This document shows positions 13,104 through 15,508 of a stretch of DNA of 15,508 nt, piece after piece. Source of the DNA: Bacillota bacterium. Its GTDB lineage: Bacteria > Bacillota_H > UBA994 > UBA5500. The notes beneath the pieces were generated by a model, which was not told the origin of the DNA, searched no databases, and worked only from the letters and a program-made list of their open reading frames with translations. The stretch spans positions 1-15,508 of the forward strand of contig JAAYGE010000075.1 in assembly GCA_012727835.1 (NCBI GenBank), written 5' to 3'. Within the stretch, counting starts at the first letter, position 1; each line of letters begins with the position of its first letter. A program made the translations under genes and the position numbers.

Positions 13104-13991
13104 CTAATAGGGTGCCAAATCGGGTTCCACATCTAATAGCCCCTGCAAGGCAGCAATGGCCACTTCCATTTGGTCATCGTCAGGCTCCCGCGTGGTAGCC
13201 CTCTGTAACAAAAGGGCGGGTCCCATAATCAACCCTAACGAACCGCCACCATCGGCACTGCGGGCCGCCAGTCGACTCAGTTCATAGGCTATACCGGCTA
13301 CCACCGGCAACAGGGCCAAACGAGTCAATAGGCGAGCCTTGAGATCGGGCCAGCCGAAAAAGGAAAAGGTTACGATACTAACCAGCATCACCAGCAGTAG
13401 GAAAGCGGCGCCGCAACGGGGATGTTCCGGCCGCTTTTGTCGCAAATTGGCTACCTCTAGGGCTTCCCCCGCCTCAAAGGTATGAATGGCCTTATGTTCG
13501 GCCCCGTGATACTGGAAAAAGCGCCGCATGTCGGGCAGCAGGCTGACAGCCAGCATGTAGCTTAGAAAAATCGCCATGCGCAACAGGCCCTCCACCAGGT
13601 TAAGCCACAGGGGAGCCATGCCTAACGGACTGAGTAGCTGAATCACAAAGGTGGGTAGCAGCATAAAGAGCAGCACCCCTAAACTCAGGCCCAGCACCGT
13701 GGCAAAAACCGCTTCTCCTTTACCCAACTGCACATCGTCGGGCTGGGACGCATTGGCCGAATAGAGAATGGCATCAATCCCCACCACCAGCGCCTCGATA
13801 AAGGCCGCCACACCGCGCAAGAAGGGTAAGGCCATGAAGGGCAAATGGTTGACCAGTCGCCAATTGGGCCGCACTTCCACCACTACTTGGCCGTCGGGCT
13901 GCCGTACGGCGATGGCCATCTGCTTGCGACCGCGCATCATTACCCCTTCCATTACCGCCTGCCCACCAACGGTGATTCCCTTGCGCTTCAT
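13104..13991 (-). CDS. DUF1385 (YqhQ-like) membrane protein
   Basis: 295-residue integral membrane protein of the DUF1385 family (B. subtilis YqhQ type), molecular function not established to my knowledge. The family N-terminus GGQAVMEGVMMRG is at 9-21. Hydrophobic segments are at about 94-118, 127-153, 195-214 and 222-238. Between them lies the highly conserved QYHGAEHKAIHTFE (160-173) and HPRCGAAFLL (190-199), whose His, Glu and Cys residues look like a possible active or metal site. GGGSLGLIMGPALLLQ (248-263) is near the end. The ATG at 13991 has GGAGGTGG upstream (13996-14003). It sits between rpmE and prfA, a common arrangement in Clostridia, and is probably cotranscribed with prfA (50-bp gap). 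Stop is TAG. Confidence 0.9.
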   Translation of the reverse strand: MKRKGITVGGQAVMEGVMMRGRKQMAIAVRQPDGQVVVEVRPNWRLVNHLPFMALPFLRGVAAFIEALVVGIDAILYSANASQPDDVQLGKGEAVFATVLGLSLGVLLFMLLPTFVIQLLSPLGMAPLWLNLVEGLLRMAIFLSYMLAVSLLPDMRRFFQYHGAEHKAIHTFEAGEALEVANLRQKRPEHPRCGAAFLLLVMLVSIVTFSFFGWPDLKARLLTRLALLPVVAGIAYELSRLAARSADGGGSLGLIMGPALLLQRATTREPDDDQMEVAIAALQGLLDVEPDLAPY

Positions 13992-14033
13992 CGGCCCACC
14001 TCCGTTTCTCTCTAATCAGAACACTCTGAAGAC

Positions 14034-14068
14034 AAGAAGCAGAGCTACTGCCCGTAGCTCTGCTTCTT
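14034..14068 (-). terminator. Perfect 15-bp hairpin after rpmE
   Basis: AAGAAGCAGAGCTAC (14034-14048) and GTAGCTCTGCTTCTT (14054-14068) with a TGCCC loop. On the minus strand the arm ends in TTCTT and continues GTCTTC, a weak T-rich tail. It lies 7 bp after the rpmE stop, so it probably ends or attenuates the rpmE transcript before DUF1385. Confidence 0.7.
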
Positions 14069-14075
14069 AGATAGC

Positions 14076-14279
14076 TTACTTAGTTAGGCCGTACTTCCTA
14101 TTAAACCGTTCAACACGACCACCGGTGTCCACAAATTTTTGCTTACCGGTAAAGAAGGGATGGCACTTGGAACAGAGCTCAACCTTTAGCTCCTTCTTGG
14201 TAGAGCCGGTTTCGAAAGTTTCGCCACAAGCACAAGTTACGATTGCTTTCCCATATTTCGGATGGATATCCGCCTTCAC
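14076..14279 (-). CDS. rpmE: 50S ribosomal protein L31, zinc-binding form
   Basis: Small protein of the large ribosomal subunit near the 5S rRNA / bridge region. 67 residues from GTG at 14279, which gives the standard MKADIHPKY start and has GAGGTG at a good distance; the longer frame from GTG 14288 leaves no room for its ribosome binding site. Cysteines at 16, 18, 36 and 39 (CAC...CSKC) are the zinc-binding C+ set, so this is the zinc-dependent type that can be replaced by a C- paralogue under zinc shortage. It ends [16 protein letters not shown], typical of the family. Monocistronic or first of the rpmE-DUF1385-prfA-prmC series, with its own promoter at 14379-14408. Confidence 0.96.
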   Translation of the reverse strand: MKADIHPKYGKAIVTCACGETFETGSTKKELKVELCSKCHPFFTGKQKFVDTGGRVERFNRKYGLTK

Positions 14280-14378
14280 TTCATTCACCTCTTTCCCAAG
14301 CAGCTAAGCAATAAAACCTTAAACGCAGCATGCAGCACTGGCTGCGCCTGCGCGCGTCTAGCATAATGCACAGAGAAA

Positions 14379-14408
14379 ATTATAGCACAATTATGGGTAA
14401 CGGGGCAA
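14379..14408 (-). promoter_or_regulatory. Promoter of rpmE
   Basis: Extended -10 TGCTATAAT on the minus strand (TATAAT at 14384-14379), with TTGCCC 18 bp upstream (14408-14403). The expected start would give a leader of roughly 90 nt before the rpmE GTG. Confidence 0.65.
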
Positions 14409-14499
14409 TAGCCCCAGGATGGTTCATTAAATCTTATCATAGACGGCTGGGTAGGCTCAAGCTATTTGCCGTACACTCCCAAGAACACCGGGAAAACAA

Positions 14500-14525
14500 C
14501 GGGCGCACCATCGGGGCGCCCCTAC
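14500..14525 (-). repeat. 26-bp dyad repeat, arm type B
   Basis: Read on the minus strand: arm GGGCGCCCC, loop GAT, arm GGTGCGCCC. It differs from type A copies with the same loop only by the CG/GC swap in both arms. Confidence 0.8.
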
Positions 14526-14590
14526 GAAACGTGTAAGGTGCGGCAAAACACCCCAGTTTGTCGATTCTAACCTACAATCCGCGAGAATAA

Positions 14591-14606
14591 CGGGCGCAGC
14601 CCCTAC
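14591..14606 (-). repeat. 26-bp dyad repeat, internally deleted to 16 bp
   Basis: CGGGCGCA joined directly to GCCCCTAC: both ends are intact and the central 10 bp, including the loop, are missing. Confidence 0.7.
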
Positions 14607-14650
14607 AAATGTAACAAGATGCGGTTCATAGCCTGTATTCTGGAGCATCT

Positions 14651-14676
14651 GTAGGGGCCGCCCGTTGGTCGGCCCG
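14651..14676 (+). repeat. 26-bp dyad repeat, arm type A
   Basis: Arms GGGCCGCCC and GGTCGGCCC with loop GTT, identical to 5735-5760. Confidence 0.8.
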
Positions 14677-14734
14677 TAAAGGCGTACCAACCAATACGCA
14701 GGATCACCTGTTTGTGGGATAACCCCAGCAGTGA

Positions 14735-14770
14735 GTGCGAAAACGACATCGATAGATGTTGCGAGAGCAC
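14735..14770 (+). repeat. Hairpin element with purine internal loop, copy 2
   Basis: GTGC, GAAAA, CGACATC, loop GATA, GATGTTG, CGAGA, GCAC. The stem keeps pairing (one G-U) where it differs from copy 1. Followed by ATCGAGCAGCGC, a perfect AATTGCA-GG-TGCAATT palindrome (14793-14808) and a dyad repeat. Confidence 0.65.
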
Positions 14771-14810
14771 ATCGAGCAGCGCCCATGCCCACAATTGCAG
14801 GTGCAATTCA

Positions 14811-14836
14811 CGGGCGCACCATCGGGGCGCCCCTAC
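14811..14836 (-). repeat. 26-bp dyad repeat, arm type B
   Basis: Identical to 14500-14525. It ends 27 bp from the stop of the radical SAM gene and may act at the end of that transcript. Confidence 0.8.
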
Positions 14837-14863
14837 GAAATATCAGAAAGGACCTGTGGGCGT

Positions 14864-15508
14864 TTATGTAAAGCTCCCCACCTCTAGCCCAGGAACCTCG
14901 GAGCGCAGAATATCGGCCAACTGCTCCATGCCATAGAGCGGTCCCGAGGAGTGGCCCATCAGCTTCATGTACGTATCCGGATCGATATTCAAATTGCGTA
15001 CCTGCACCATATCCACACCGTTGGTTTTAATAAAATCGATTAAAGCCTCCAGCTCGTCTTCCCGATCGGTCACACCGGGGAAAGCCAGCAAATTCAAAGC
15101 CACCCGCACGCCGGCCTCCTTGGCCAGGAGGATGGAGTTGGCCACGTCCTCTAGGCTATAGCTGGTGGACCGGTAGTAGGCTTGGTAGTTGCCGGGAATG
15201 CAGCTGTTCAGGCTCACCCGCAAAGAATCGATGCCGGCCTCCACCACCTGCTTGATGCCAGCCGTATAGCCGCCATTGGTGTTGGCGTTGATTATACCCC
15301 GGCCGGTTCGTTGGCGCAAGGCTCTGATGGCGGGTGCAATTAAATCGGCCCGCAACATGGGCTCGCCTTCACACCCCTGGCCGAAGGAAATAATGGCATC
15401 CTCCGCCTGCTCTAAATGGGGCAAAGCCACCTGGACAATTTCCTCCACAGTGGGCCGGTACTTAATGCGTCCCTGGGGCGAAGGGCAACATTCGGCCTCC
15501 TGCTCGGA
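14864..15508 (-). CDS. Radical SAM protein, C-terminal part (cut by window edge)
   Basis: 214 codons are visible and the frame is open to the window edge; the CxxxCxxC cluster motif expected near the N-terminus lies outside. The visible part begins SEQEAECCPSPQGRIKY, then ISFGQGCEGEPML, a radical SAM strand-loop with the GEP motif that contacts SAM. NANTNGGYTAG and GIDSLRVSLNSCIPGNYQ follow, matching later barrel strands of the fold. AGVRVALNLLAFPGVTDRE and VDMVQVRNLNIDP complete the barrel. The protein ends shortly after, so no long C-terminal SPASM-type domain with many cysteines is present. The substrate is unknown; I do not recognise a specific subfamily. The internal GTG at 15448 is not the start, since the coding frame clearly continues upstream. 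Stop is TAA. Confidence 0.85.
   Translation of the reverse strand, partial: SEQEAECCPSPQGRIKYRPTVEEIVQVALPHLEQAEDAIISFGQGCEGEPMLRADLIAPAIRALRQRTGRGIINANTNGGYTAGIKQVVEAGIDSLRVSLNSCIPGNYQAYYRSTSYSLEDVANSILLAKEAGVRVALNLLAFPGVTDREDELEALIDFIKTNGVDMVQVRNLNIDPDTYMKLMGHSSGPLYGMEQLADILRSEVPGLEVGSFT

Larger units (their letters stand above)
14289..14863. other. Repeat-rich intergenic region between rpmE and radical SAM gene
   Basis: 575 bp without a supported gene. 14289-14378 is the untranslated leader of rpmE, with a small GCAGC-CAGT-GCTGC hairpin on the minus strand. Beyond the promoter come four dyad repeat copies, the second hairpin element, a GGGGC-AATA-GCCCC hairpin (14402-14415), and a linker motif AAGATGCGGTTCATAGCC (14619-14636). 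Confidence 0.65.

Noticed and set aside
2254..14836. Dyad repeats as a CRISPR array
   Set aside because: Copies are scattered over 12 kb, in both orientations, with irregular spacing and no cas genes.
14712..14936. Plus-strand open frame of 74 codons
   Set aside because: Crosses the hairpin element, a dyad repeat and the antisense end of the radical SAM gene.

Overview
The window looks like a chromosomal segment of an anaerobic Gram-positive bacterium of the Clostridia type, with moderate GC (slightly above half by eye). The pointers are a T-box riboswitch, an iscR-nifS-nifU set, the rpmE / DUF1385 / prfA / prmC cluster, a clostridial-style MurC variant (EACEY motif), an archaeal-type AspRS and a sortase-type cell-wall anchor. 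I cannot assign a genus. There are no rRNA or tRNA genes, no CRISPR array and no intact transposase.

Layout: (1) 1-515, minus: start of a secreted TPM-domain protein, cut by the window edge. (2) 842-3921, plus: two tandem murC paralogues that align without gaps, separated by 251 bp that hold two palindromic repeats and an inverted repeat covering the second gene's ribosome binding site. (3) 3923-5500, plus: a strong promoter 1 bp after murC2, an aspartate T-box with specifier codon GAC, and an archaeal-type, probably non-discriminating AspRS. (4) 5501-6803: repeat-rich DNA around one conserved small hypothetical gene (minus). (5) 6804-8826, minus: iscR-nifS-nifU, the Fe-S assembly operon; iscR carries an in-frame amber codon 25 codons before its natural end. 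Upstream are two Rrf2-type palindromic operators 85 bp apart. (6) 9131-10144, plus: a cell-wall-anchored surface protein with an LPKTT sorting signal, followed by 25 codons that resemble a sortase C-terminus. (7) 10239-11107: about 870 bp of repeats, including a 325-bp tandem duplication. (8) 11129-14279, minus: rpmE, DUF1385, prfA and prmC, a translation-related cluster. (9) 14289-14863: more repeats. (10) 14864-15508, minus: C-terminal part of a radical SAM protein, cut by the window edge.

The most unusual feature is a family of about 21 copies of a 26-bp dyad element (GTAG, 9-nt arm, 3-nt loop, 9-nt arm, G). It is found only between genes. Four arm types keep their base pairing by compensatory changes, and two diverged copies sit where terminators would be expected. 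Other points for a second look are the amber codon in iscR, the tandem murC pair, the Asp T-box on an archaeal-type AspRS, and a two-copy hairpin element with a purine-rich internal loop, one copy of which appears to have inserted into a 26-bp repeat.
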